Source of the DNA: Chloroflexota bacterium
GTDB taxonomy: Bacteria > Chloroflexota > Dehalococcoidia > JACQGW01
Length of the DNA stretch: 9,616 nt
Reading direction: 5' to 3'
Assembly (NCBI GenBank): GCA_016199325.1
Contig: JACQGW010000045.1
Span: forward strand, 1 to 9,616
Part shown: positions 1 to 6,511 of the stretch, piece after piece
How the letters are laid out: each line of letters begins with the position of its first letter
How positions within the stretch are numbered: position 1 is the first letter of the stretch
Position numbers and translations under genes: made by a program
Notes under the pieces: generated by a model
The model's database searches: none
What the model saw: only the letters and a program-made list of their open reading frames with translations
Told to the model about the DNA's origin: nothing

Positions 1-1262
1 CAGCTTCGTCTGTCGCCTATCATCATGCCAACTCGCGCAAGAAACCTACCCCATAAAGGGGGGTGGGGTCCCCCCATCGCCCGCGCCCGAACCTCCGCGA
101 GCACCTCCGGCGTCACCAGCGTGAGCCCTTGCCGGCGGGCGTAGGCCTCCACACCCTGCTTGACCCGGCCTCGGATGAAGCCGGGGATGCGGCCGAGCCG
201 GTCGAGGGCCTCCGGCGTCCAGGTAATGGCCGGCTGCTCGGCTGGTGGCGCCACCGGCTGCGGCTCGTAGCGGCACCACGGATCGGCGCCCAGAAGATCG
301 CCGGTCAGAGCGAATGACCGTGCCCGACAGCCGACGCAGAGCGGCTCCGCGCCCTGCGCGAAGTGGCAGGCCCCACACTTGCCTTCGAGCCGAGGGGTCC
401 GGAATTGCTGGAGGACCGGCGACGACGCCCAGAGCGTCTGGAAGGGCTCGCCGCGCACGTTGCCGGCCTGCAGCGGCAGGTAGGGGCAGGGAGTAACGTC
501 GCCCTTCGGCGTGATGCGGCAGTAGCTGGTGCCGGCCAGACAGCCGGCGCTCGGCAGCGCGTCGGCACCCCGCTCCTGGGCCAGCCGTTGGACGTAGGGC
601 GCGCACCGCGCCCGGACCATCATGCCGGGGTAGCCGGCCTGGCTGTCCAGCACGAAGGCAAGGAGCGTTTCGTACTCCTCCGGCGACAGGTCCGTCAACT
701 GCTCGCCCCGGCCGGTGCAGACGAGGAAGAACAGATGGAAGGCGCGCGCGCCCTGCTGGTGGGCGAACCGAACCAGGTCCGGGATTTCCCGCACGTTCAT
801 CTTCAGGGCCGTGGTATGCACCAGCACGTCCAGCCCTTCCGCACGGCACGCTTCGATGCCGGCGACCGCGCGCGCCCAGGCGCCGGCGACGCCCCGAAAG
901 GCGTCGTGTTTCCCGGGATCGGTGGAGTCGACGCTGATACCGGCGGCCGTAACGCCGCTCTCTTTGAGGGCTCGGGCCCGCTCCCGATCCAGCAGCGTTC
1001 CGGTCGTCCCAAGAACCACAACCATACCCCTTGCTGCCGCCCGTTGCGCCAGGACGGGGAGATCTTTCCGAATGAGCGGCTCTCCCCCTGTCAGGATGAG
1101 CAGCTCGGCGCCGGCGTCGGCCATCTGATCGACCAGTCCGAGGGCCTCGGCCGTCGAAAGCTCGTCGGCCCGGCGCCGGCCGGCGTCGAGATAGCAGTGC
1201 GGACAGCGGAGGTTGCAGGCCGCCGTGACGTTCCAGGAGATGATCCGCGGAAGATAGTCCAT
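1..1262 (-). CDS. Radical SAM/SPASM protein with C-terminal PCP_red-like domain (3' end outside window)
   Basis: 420 residues are visible from ATG 1262 and the frame stays open to the window edge, so the C-terminus is missing. The N-terminus has the radical SAM cluster motif AACNLRCPHCY (Cys16, Cys20, Cys23) that binds the 4Fe-4S/SAM centre, followed by TGGEPL (59-63). Residues 241-330 form a SPASM-like region with Cys241, 248, 259, 296, 299, 309, 312 and 330, expected to bind auxiliary Fe-S clusters. Residues about 347-396 (WTPEALDRLGRIPGFIRGRV, then the E-x-YAR stretch) match the PCP_red domain found at the C-terminus of light-independent protochlorophyllide reductase subunits. The N-terminal style (ISWNVTAACNLRCPHCYLDA) resembles the heme/heme d1 maturation enzymes (AhbC/AhbD/NirJ), but the substrate cannot be read from sequence. 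An AAGGAAA Shine-Dalgarno (1267-1273) overlaps the ispD stop, 10 nt before the ATG, so it is co-transcribed with ispD. Domain calls are firm; the function is unknown. Confidence 0.88.
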   Translation of the reverse strand, partial: MDYLPRIISWNVTAACNLRCPHCYLDAGRRRADELSTAEALGLVDQMADAGAELLILTGGEPLIRKDLPVLAQRAAARGMVVVLGTTGTLLDRERARALKESGVTAAGISVDSTDPGKHDAFRGVAGAWARAVAGIEACRAEGLDVLVHTTALKMNVREIPDLVRFAHQQGARAFHLFFLVCTGRGEQLTDLSPEEYETLLAFVLDSQAGYPGMMVRARCAPYVQRLAQERGADALPSAGCLAGTSYCRITPKGDVTPCPYLPLQAGNVRGEPFQTLWASSPVLQQFRTPRLEGKCGACHFAQGAEPLCVGCRARSFALTGDLLGADPWCRYEPQPVAPPAEQPAITWTPEALDRLGRIPGFIRGRVKQGVEAYARRQGLTLVTPEVLAEVRARAMGGPHPPLWGRFLARVGMMIGDRRS

Positions 1263-1272
1263 GCGCTTTCCT

Positions 1273-1962
1273 TTACGAGGGTGGGAGGTAGGGGGGTGGA
1301 ACGCACTCGGCTTCGGCCAGCCGCGACCGCAGAAGCGCCGCGGCGATGGCGAGGTCGACCGGCGTGGTGATCTTGAGGTTCTCGGCGGCGCCGGGGAAGA
1401 TCCTGACCGGGACGCCGAGCGCCTCGACGAGCGCAGCGTCGTCGGTCACGTCGCCCGCTGCCGCGGCGTGAGCTCGCCGGAGGAGGTCGGCGCGGAAGAC
1501 CTGCGGCGTCTGGGCGCAGAAGAGCGACTGCCGGTCGGGCGTGGCCCGGACGAAGCCCGCCATGTCGACGACCTTGATAGTATCCTGAACGGGGATGGCG
1601 GCGAGGGCGGCGCCGCTCTCGCGGGCAGCCGCCAGCCCGGCCGGGAAGAGCGCCGGCTGCACGAGCGGCCGGGCGCCGTCGTGGACGGCGATCCAGTCGG
1701 CGTCGGGCAGCGCGGCCAGACCGGCGCACACCGAATCCTGCCGGCGAGCGCCCCCCGGCACGACGGCCACGTTCGCGGGCGCAAGTCCCCCGACGAGCGA
1801 CCGAGCGCGCTCCAGACTGGCGTCTCCGACGACGAGGACGATGCGGTCGAAGATGCCGGCCCCGGCGACCGCGTCGAGCGTCCAGGCGAGAACCGGCCGG
1901 CCGGCGAGCTCGGCGAAGAGCTTGTCGAACCCCATCCGGCGGCTCGCCCCGGCGGCGACCAC
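1273..1962 (-). CDS. ispD: 2-C-methyl-D-erythritol 4-phosphate cytidylyltransferase
   Basis: IspD joins CTP to MEP to give CDP-ME and pyrophosphate, the third step of the cytoplasmic MEP isoprenoid pathway. The 229-residue length fits the family. Visible motifs are the CTP-binding loop VAAGASRRMGFDKLF at the N-terminus, HDGARPL, TPQVF, TDDAALVEALG and NLKITTPVDLA near the C-terminus. The gene starts about 20 nt after the yacL-like stop and ends 10 nt before the radical SAM start, so it is in an operon. The start is odd: GTG 1962 gives only one residue before VAAG, whereas IspD proteins usually have a longer first beta-strand. The in-frame codons upstream (ATT 1974, ATA 1986) include no ATG, GTG or TTG. 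GAGGAG directly precedes the ATT, so either GTG or a rare AUU start is used. ispF, its frequent partner, does not follow. The product call is firm; the start is not. Confidence 0.93.
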   Translation of the reverse strand: MVAAGASRRMGFDKLFAELAGRPVLAWTLDAVAGAGIFDRIVLVVGDASLERARSLVGGLAPANVAVVPGGARRQDSVCAGLAALPDADWIAVHDGARPLVQPALFPAGLAAARESGAALAAIPVQDTIKVVDMAGFVRATPDRQSLFCAQTPQVFRADLLRRAHAAAAGDVTDDAALVEALGVPVRIFPGAAENLKITTPVDLAIAAALLRSRLAEAECVPPPYLPPS

Positions 1963-1982
1963 AATTGCAGCAATCTCCTCGG

Positions 1983-3044
1983 CTATGGCATCCCCCTCGG
2001 CTGGGCGAAGATCATGCGGCCGGCCACGGTCTGGAGGACCCGCGTGACGGTCACGTCGAGCCGGCTGTTGAGGAAGCGCCGGCCTCCCTCGACGACGACC
2101 ATCGTTCCGTCGTCCAGGTAGCCGACGCCCTGGCCGATCTCTTTCCCTTCCTGGATGATCTTGACGGCCATCTCCTCGCCAGGCAGGACGATGGACCGCA
2201 CGGCGTTGGCCAGCTCGTTCAGGTTGAGGACGCGAATCCCCTGGAGCTCGGCGACGCGGTTCAGGTTGTAGTCGGTCGTGATGATGGCCGCGTGGATCTG
2301 GCGGGCCAGGCGGATGAGCTTGGCGTCGACGTCGTGCGCGTCGTCGAAGTCCACGTCGGAGATCTCGATCCCGGCGCTCGGGATCTTCCGGAGCTGGTTC
2401 AGCACGTCAAGGCCGCGCCGGCCGCGATTGCGGCGGGTGAGGTCCGGCGAATCGGCGATGTGCTGGACCTCTTCGAGGACGAACCGTGGAACGACGACCA
2501 GGCTCTGGACGAAGCCAGCGGCGACGACGTCGGCGATCCGGCCGTCGATAATGGCGCTGGTGTCGAGCAACGCGTAGCCGGCGGCCCCCTGGTTGGGGAA
2601 TCGGCCGTTGCCGTTCGGCGCGAAGATGCGACCGCCGAAGATGCCCAGCATCTCGTGCTGGCGCATGACCATGATGGCCGTGCTCAGGTAGCCCAGGACG
2701 AGACAGGCGGCGAACGGCAGCACCTTCCCCAGGTCGCCCGGCAGCATCGAGAGGGGCAGCGCCAGGAGCGCCGAGATAATCAGGCCGATGACGAGGCCAA
2801 CCGTGCCGGCGAAGAGGTCGGTGGCCGGGATCCGGCGGATCTCCCCCCGGAGCCAGCGGAATGGACGGGTAGTGAAATACGGCGTGAGCAGCAGACCCAG
2901 AGCGGCCCCGGACAGGCTCAGCGACAGCACCCAGCGCATATACTCGGGGGTCGCTTCCTGCATGCCAACGGTGACGCCCAGCTCCCAGCCCAAAAAGCCG
3001 ACCACCACCATCCCGATCAAGCGGGCGGCGAAGTCGGCCGTCAT
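1983..3044 (-). CDS. Membrane PIN-TRAM domain protein (YacL family)
   Basis: A 353-residue membrane-anchored putative ribonuclease. Four hydrophobic segments occupy the first ~127 residues (about 8-27, 39-57, 77-101 and 108-127). A PIN domain follows (about 155-285) with the acidic residues expected for metal-dependent nuclease activity: Asp161 in LLDTSAIIDGR, Glu191/192 in VLEEVQHI, Asp240 in DVDAKL and Asp258 in TTDYNLN. The C-terminal ~65 residues form a TRAM-type beta barrel (VLPGEEMAVKIIQEGKEIGQ onward) expected to bind RNA. The substrate is unknown. I chose ATG 3044 because a perfect AAGGAGG (3053-3059) lies 8 nt upstream; an in-frame GTG at 3053 would overlap that ribosome site. The position between radA and ispD matches B. 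subtilis yacL. It is the first gene after the promoter at 3268-3296, with ispD following at ~20 nt. Confidence 0.92.
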   Translation of the reverse strand: MTADFAARLIGMVVVGFLGWELGVTVGMQEATPEYMRWVLSLSLSGAALGLLLTPYFTTRPFRWLRGEIRRIPATDLFAGTVGLVIGLIISALLALPLSMLPGDLGKVLPFAACLVLGYLSTAIMVMRQHEMLGIFGGRIFAPNGNGRFPNQGAAGYALLDTSAIIDGRIADVVAAGFVQSLVVVPRFVLEEVQHIADSPDLTRRNRGRRGLDVLNQLRKIPSAGIEISDVDFDDAHDVDAKLIRLARQIHAAIITTDYNLNRVAELQGIRVLNLNELANAVRSIVLPGEEMAVKIIQEGKEIGQGVGYLDDGTMVVVEGGRRFLNSRLDVTVTRVLQTVAGRMIFAQPRGMP

Positions 3045-3052
3045 GTCGGCCA

Positions 3053-3059
3053 CCTCCTT
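3053..3059 (-). promoter_or_regulatory. Shine-Dalgarno site of the PIN-TRAM gene
   Basis: AAGGAGG on the minus strand, a full match to the anti-SD of 16S rRNA, 8 nt before ATG 3044. It decides the start of the PIN-TRAM gene, because the alternative GTG sits on the motif itself. Confidence 0.8.
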
Positions 3060-3259
3060 TAGAGCGGTTCCGATAGACAGCGAACCGCCAGGACGCAGGG
3101 ATCGCCAAGGGAGGCGGCAGGAATGCGGATTGTCCGCCTGGTCAGTCCCTCAGCACACCGCGCCGGGCAACGACACCGCGGGGGAGAGTGGTGGGAGTGG
3201 GAGCGAAAGAAAGATCGAAAAATAAGTGCAAGCGCCGGCCACGCCCCACCGCGCGTCAT
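3059..3259 (-). other. Possible leader ORF, perhaps leaderless (66 aa)
   Basis: This minus-strand frame opens with ATG 3259, which lies 8-9 nt downstream of the predicted -10 box and so would fall at or within a few bases of the transcript 5' end. Its TAA stop overlaps the SD of the PIN-TRAM gene (TAAAGGAGG). The predicted peptide is rich in Arg, Pro and Ser and resembles no family I know. The geometry suggests a leaderless leader peptide coupled to the downstream gene, but a chance open frame in GC-rich DNA is at least as likely. Apart from this frame, the 233-base gap between radA and the PIN-TRAM gene holds only the promoter, a stem-loop and the SD. Confidence 0.2.
3064..3088 (-). promoter_or_regulatory. 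Stem-loop in the leader just upstream of the PIN-TRAM RBS
   Basis: Perfect 7-bp inverted arms GCGGTTC (3064-3070) and GAACCGC (3082-3088) enclose an 11-nt loop. The structure ends about 4 nt before the SD in the mRNA sense, so it could affect ribosome access. There is no U-tract, so it is not a standard terminator. No riboswitch class is recognised. Confidence 0.4.
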
Positions 3260-3267
3260 CTAGCATT

Positions 3268-3296
3268 AATCTACCACGCCCTTGCTTACCTGTCAA
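3268..3296 (-). promoter_or_regulatory. Sigma70-type promoter for the PIN-TRAM/ispD/radical SAM operon
   Basis: A consensus -35 TTGACA (3291-3296), a 17-nt spacer, and a -10 TAGATT (3268-3273, 4 of 6 matches) read on the minus strand. The -35 box overlaps the last codons and TGA stop of radA. Transcription should begin near 3260, giving a leader of about 215 nt before ATG 3044. The downstream operon can therefore be expressed independently of radA. Confidence 0.65.
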
Positions 3297-5782
3297 TCGA
3301 CCCGTCCGAGCGCGACCTCCAGCGCCTCGTCGATCGAGCCGACCGCCGCGAGCGCCAGCCCTGCCGGCAGTGGGACGTGGCTGCCGGCGGCGGCCTGCGG
3401 CAGCAGGCAGCGGCGAAAGCCGAGCTTGGCCGCCTCGGCCAGCCGTCGCTCGACCTGGCCGATGGTCCGCACCTCGCCCGAGAGGCCGACTTCGCCGGCG
3501 ACGACGAGGTGCGGGTCGACGGGCATCTCCCGAAAGCTGGCGGCGATGGCGACCGCGACCGCCAGGTCGGCCGCCGGCTCGGCGATCTTCAGGCCGCCGA
3601 CGACGTTGACGAAGATGTCCTGATTGCCCAGCCCCAGACCGACCCGTTTCGTCAGGACGGCCGTCAGGAGCAGCACTCGGTTCAGGTCGAGGCCGTTGGC
3701 CGTCCGCCGGGGCAGGCCGAAGGTCGTCGGGGTGGCTAGCGCCTGGATCTCGACGAGGAGCGGCCGGGTCCCTTCGAGTGTGACGGTCACCGTCGAGCCG
3801 GCGGCCGACAGGAGCCGGCCGGCGAGGAACGCCTGGGACGGGTTGGCTACCTCGATCAGTCCGGTCGCCGCCATCTCGAAGACGCCGACCTCGTTGACAC
3901 TGCCGAAGCGGTTCTTGACGCAGCGCAGGAGGCGGTACGTGTGGAACCGCTCGCCCTCCAGGTAGAGGACGGTGTCGACGATGTGCTCGAGGACGCGGGG
4001 CCCGGCGATGGCGCCCTCTTTGGTCACGTGGCCGACGATGAAGATAGGGACGTTCGTCGCCTTGGCGACGCGCTGGAGCTGCGCCGCGCCCTCGCGCACC
4101 TGGCCGACGCTCCCCGCCGCCGAGCTGAGGTCGGATCGGTACGTCGTCTGGATGGAGTCGACGACGACGAGCCCCGGCGAGAGCGCGCCGATCTGCTCGA
4201 CGATCGCCTCCAGGCTCGTCTCGGCCAGCAGATAGAGCGACGGCGCCCGGATGCCGAGCCGGTCGGCCCGCAGCTTGATCTGCTGGACCGACTCCTCACC
4301 GGAGACGTAGAGGACCGGCGCCGCCGGCTGAGCCATCGCCGCAGCGACCTGGAGGAGGAGGGTCGAATTATGCACGATGAGATCGTTGGCGACGAAGTTC
4401 GCCTCGCCCGGCACGGTGAGGTCGTACACCGGTGCCTCGCCGGCAGGATGGACGCCGACGATTTCATCCCAGCAGACATCACCGTATGCGAGCGCCTGGA
4501 GCCAGGGATCGGGGAAGGCGTCGGCGAGCTGCGCGACCGTCGTCCGGCGGAGCGACCGATCGTGTCGCCGGTTCCGGCCAGTTCCAGCAATCACCTCGCA
4601 AGCTGCTGTACGATCTGGTGGAACAGCACAGCGATATTGATAGGTAGCGATCGTCGAAAGCTGACGGAATGACGCATGACGCATGACGCATGAAACCGGC
4701 AAGCCGCCTCCATCAAGATTCGTGTGGCCGGCGACCAGGATGCCGATGGTTGTGAGAAAGCGTTGCACTTCAGGGATACCGAGGAAGAAGACCTCATACG
4801 ACGTGTAGGAGCGGCCGTTCACGCGGCTGTTCTTCGTGCGCAGTGTAGCCACGAAGCCAAAGCGCAACAGCAGATGCTGGACGTCTTCGGCGAGCCGCCG
4901 ACTGATCGTGCTGTAGCTCACACCCGGCAGTCCGTACCGATTGAGATACACCGATCCATCGCAGGTGAACAGGGTCCGGACGAAGAGCGCCAACTGCTCT
5001 CGGGGAAGACGGAAGATGCAATCGGGTACGAACTTGTCGTTAGCTCTTGCGTATCGGAGATCCTCCACAACGTCGGGCAGGCTGGTCGTCACGCCGATCG
5101 CCGACTGCGCCGGCCCATCCGACAGGATGTAGGCGATCAGCTTGATGGCGGCCTCGGGCATAGGGGTGTTGCCAAAGTAGGGGAGGGAACGCGGAGCCGC
5201 CACGGCGCTGCCGGGAGCGAGCTCGCCAACAGGTCGCCAGCCTTCCGGCGTGAGGACGGGGTGATCGGGGGTGCAGCGGAGGGTGCGCCCCAGCGCCGTC
5301 TTCAGCGCGACGATCGCATGCACTCCCCGCTCGTGGAAAGCCGCAACCGTCGCAGTCCGCAGCCGAAGCGTCTGCTCATCCACCGCCAGGACGGGCCGCC
5401 GGCCAGTCATCCATGCCGTGATCGGCAGATACTCGCCGCTGACCGGATCGAGGACACGGGTGTCCCCCGTGACACACTTGCCAATACCCGGATCGCCCCC
5501 CAGCAGCACGAGGGACCCCGGCACGATGCCGCCGCCGAGCACCCGATTGAACTCGCCGATGGGCACCTCGATACGGCGGAACGAATCGGCGGCGACGTCC
5601 GACAGGCGGGTCGGCTTGCTGCGGGGGACGGCGGGCAGGCCGGGGGCCGGCGCGGCTATCTCCGCGGGCGACTCGACGAGGCTGTTCCATTCGCCGCAAT
5701 CGGGGCAGCGGCCGAGCCACTTGCTCGCCTCGTAGCCGCACTGCTGGCAGATAAAGACGGTCCGACTCCGCGCCTTTGCCAT
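3293..5782 (-). CDS. radA: DNA repair protein RadA (Sms) interrupted by an intein
   Basis: RadA is a RecA-like ATPase/helicase that drives branch migration in homologous recombination repair. The precursor is 829 residues; removing the 370-residue intein leaves 459, the usual RadA size. The extein shows the N-terminal zinc finger (Cys12, Cys15, Cys26, Cys29), Walker A GGDPGIGK (95-102) continued by ST after the intein, Walker B LVVVDS (Asp542), the RadA signature KNRFG (623-627), and a Lon-like C-terminal domain (about 660-815). Start ATG 5782 begins MAKARSRTVFICQQCG, typical for the family, with AGGAG closely upstream. The intein separates the Walker A Lys from Ser/Thr, so the unspliced protein should lack ATPase activity. 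Upstream lie an extended -10 promoter and an ATPase relic that overlaps the 5' end in another frame. The next operon's promoter overlaps its stop codon. Confidence 0.96.
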   Translation of the reverse strand: MAKARSRTVFICQQCGYEASKWLGRCPDCGEWNSLVESPAEIAAPAPGLPAVPRSKPTRLSDVAADSFRRIEVPIGEFNRVLGGGIVPGSLVLLGGDPGIGKCVTGDTRVLDPVSGEYLPITAWMTGRRPVLAVDEQTLRLRTATVAAFHERGVHAIVALKTALGRTLRCTPDHPVLTPEGWRPVGELAPGSAVAAPRSLPYFGNTPMPEAAIKLIAYILSDGPAQSAIGVTTSLPDVVEDLRYARANDKFVPDCIFRLPREQLALFVRTLFTCDGSVYLNRYGLPGVSYSTISRRLAEDVQHLLLRFGFVATLRTKNSRVNGRSYTSYEVFFLGIPEVQRFLTTIGILVAGHTNLDGGGLPVSCVMRHASFRQLSTIATYQYRCAVPPDRTAACEVIAGTGRNRRHDRSLRRTTVAQLADAFPDPWLQALAYGDVCWDEIVGVHPAGEAPVYDLTVPGEANFVANDLIVHNSTLLLQVAAAMAQPAAPVLYVSGEESVQQIKLRADRLGIRAPSLYLLAETSLEAIVEQIGALSPGLVVVDSIQTTYRSDLSSAAGSVGQVREGAAQLQRVAKATNVPIFIVGHVTKEGAIAGPRVLEHIVDTVLYLEGERFHTYRLLRCVKNRFGSVNEVGVFEMAATGLIEVANPSQAFLAGRLLSAAGSTVTVTLEGTRPLLVEIQALATPTTFGLPRRTANGLDLNRVLLLTAVLTKRVGLGLGNQDIFVNVVGGLKIAEPAADLAVAVAIAASFREMPVDPHLVVAGEVGLSGEVRTIGQVERRLAEAAKLGFRRCLLPQAAAGSHVPLPAGLALAAVGSIDEALEVALGRVD
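4367..5476 (-). mobile_element. Intein with LAGLIDADG homing endonuclease in RadA Walker A
   Basis: A 370-residue in-frame protein-splicing element from Cys103 to Asn472 of the precursor, inserted between GGDPGIGK and STLLLQ. The N-terminal splicing block is CVTGDTRVLD; block B is RCTPDHPVLTPEGW with the TxxH motif at intein residues 69-72. The C-terminal blocks are VYDLTVPGEANFVANDLIVHN-like (350-370) ending His-Asn, followed by Ser as the +1 nucleophile, so every splicing residue expected is present. Between them, LIAYILSDG (Asp120) and LFTCDGSV (Asp173) look like the two LAGLIDADG helices with both acidic residues kept, so endonuclease activity is plausible. Parts of the segment, about 4590-5170, look visibly less GC-rich than the flanking extein, in line with horizontal entry. 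Boundaries are exact from the motifs; splicing itself is inferred. Confidence 0.95.
4670..4690 (-). repeat. Three tandem 7-bp copies inside the intein
   Basis: TGACGCA occurs three times head to tail on the plus strand (TGCGTCA on the coding strand). The 21 bp equal exactly seven codons, encoding CVMRHAS at intein residues 263-269, so the frame is kept even though the unit is not a multiple of three. It sits in the linker between the endonuclease core and the C-terminal splicing region. It looks like a heptanucleotide repeat expansion. Confidence 0.8.
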
Positions 5783-5812
5783 GCGCTCCTATCCGGGTGC
5801 GAACGTGTGTTC

Positions 5813-5821
5813 ATTGTAGCA
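5813..5821 (-). promoter_or_regulatory. Extended -10 promoter candidate for radA
   Basis: Minus-strand TGCTACAAT is a TGn extended -10 (hexamer TACAAT, 5 of 6 matches to TATAAT) ending 30 nt before the radA ATG. No good -35 is found 17 nt upstream, as is usual for extended -10 promoters. The transcript would have a leader of about 25 nt. Confidence 0.45.
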
Positions 5822-5823
5822 TA

Positions 5824-5904
5824 CAGCGCCCGCAGGTGCCGATCGCGCTCGATGGCGGAGGGATCGTCCCACCACGGATTCTGCTCCGACAGCCGATCGA
5901 ACAT
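5824..5904 (-). pseudogene. 5' relic of an ATPase gene (NPWW-type N-terminus)
   Basis: ATG 5904 begins FDRLSEQNPWWDDPSAIERD and continues for 27 recognisable residues. That pattern (E-x-NPWW-x-DP-x-x-I-x-x-D) opens many AAA/archaeal-type ATPases of the DUF4143-like group, before their P-loop. After HLRAL the similarity stops. The frame runs on into radA in another reading frame and closes at 5656 with low-complexity sequence. It has a plausible RBS (GAGGGG, 7 nt before ATG) and a promoter at 5934-5962, so it appears to be the start of a gene whose body was deleted up against radA. It may still be translated as a short upstream ORF overlapping radA. The family call rests on one motif. Confidence 0.5.
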
Positions 5905-5933
5905 CTGCAAACCCCTCGCTTTTTGTGTAGTCT

Positions 5934-5962
5934 ATCTTACGAAACCAGGGGGGTTTTGTCAG
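5934..5962 (-). promoter_or_regulatory. Sigma70-type promoter upstream of the ATPase relic and radA
   Basis: Minus-strand CTGACA (5957-5962, 5 of 6), a 17-nt spacer and TAAGAT (5934-5939, 4 of 6). The start point would be near 5927, giving a short leader to ATG 5904 and about 145 nt to radA. It probably belonged to the deleted ATPase gene and may now contribute to radA expression. The rest of the gap between radA and the YbjN-like gene, up to 6004, shows nothing else. Confidence 0.5.
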
Positions 5963-6004
5963 ATCGAGCTACCACAATCGCGAAGATCCGGCAGGGGGCT
6001 CGAT

Positions 6005-6463
6005 TCACGGCGCCGCCGATCCTGCCTGCCGCTGGATGAGGCTGGCGAACCCGCGCTGGAGGATGTGCCAGAAGACCCGCTCGTGCTGCTCCAGGATGCT
6101 GCCGATCATCCAGTCCAGGTTCTCGGCGGTGAGCCAGTCGGTGGGCAGCTCGGCTTTCAGGAGGATGTCGTCATCCTCGTCCAGGCAGAAGCGGACGCAC
6201 GTGCGCAGCGACTGGCGGCGAAGGAGGAACCGGTAGACCTCCTCGACGTTGTCCCGCGGGGCGCGGATGAGGAACGCCGCAAAGAAGACGGTGTAATCGC
6301 CGATGTGAACATGCACCTGGAGCGGCCGGTCGTCGTTGGCCCGCGGCACGAGCACCGCCCAGTCGGATGGACTGGTCTGGGCATAGCTCAGGTCGGCCTC
6401 TGCGAGCAGCCCCTGGAGCTGCTCGGCGATCTGCCCGCGCGCCTCTTCCCACCGGTCGCCCAT
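6005..6463 (-). CDS. YbjN-like / type III secretion chaperone-fold small protein
   Basis: A 152-residue soluble, acidic protein with no signal peptide or membrane segment. The pattern of an N-terminal helix (EEARGQIAEQLQGLLAEA), then beta strands (WAVLVP, LQVHVHIGDYTVFFAAFLI), a helix (NVEEVYRFLLRRQ) and a last strand-helix part (DDDILLKAELPTDWLTAENL) resembles the YbjN/Tir-chaperone fold. This is a fold-level impression, not a function. I chose ATG 6463 over the upstream frame start at 6508 because GGAGG lies 9 nt before it and the extra upstream residues are Arg-rich and unlike the rest. A promoter at 6512-6541 fits this start. It is probably transcribed alone; its role is unknown. Confidence 0.75.
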   Translation of the reverse strand: MGDRWEEARGQIAEQLQGLLAEADLSYAQTSPSDWAVLVPRANDDRPLQVHVHIGDYTVFFAAFLIRAPRDNVEEVYRFLLRRQSLRTCVRFCLDEDDDILLKAELPTDWLTAENLDWMIGSILEQHERVFWHILQRGFASLIQRQAGSAAP

Positions 6464-6511
6464 GCGATTCCGCCTCCATTCGCGTCGGCTCTGTGCGAGT
6501 CGTCTCATTCG

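Noticed and set aside
46..849. A minus-strand 267-codon frame
   Set aside because: It overlaps the radical SAM gene in another frame and is Arg/Gly/Pro-rich with no motif. The radical SAM frame is continuous to the window edge.
1965..3062. A plus-strand 365-codon frame opposite the PIN-TRAM gene
   Set aside because: It is the exact antisense of a well-supported gene, with Asp/Glu/Gln/His-rich sequence typical of shadow frames.
5941..5956. AAACC-CCCCCT-GGTTT hairpin as a terminator of the YbjN-like gene
   Set aside because: Only a 5-bp stem, no T-run, and the bases are better explained as the spacer of a promoter.
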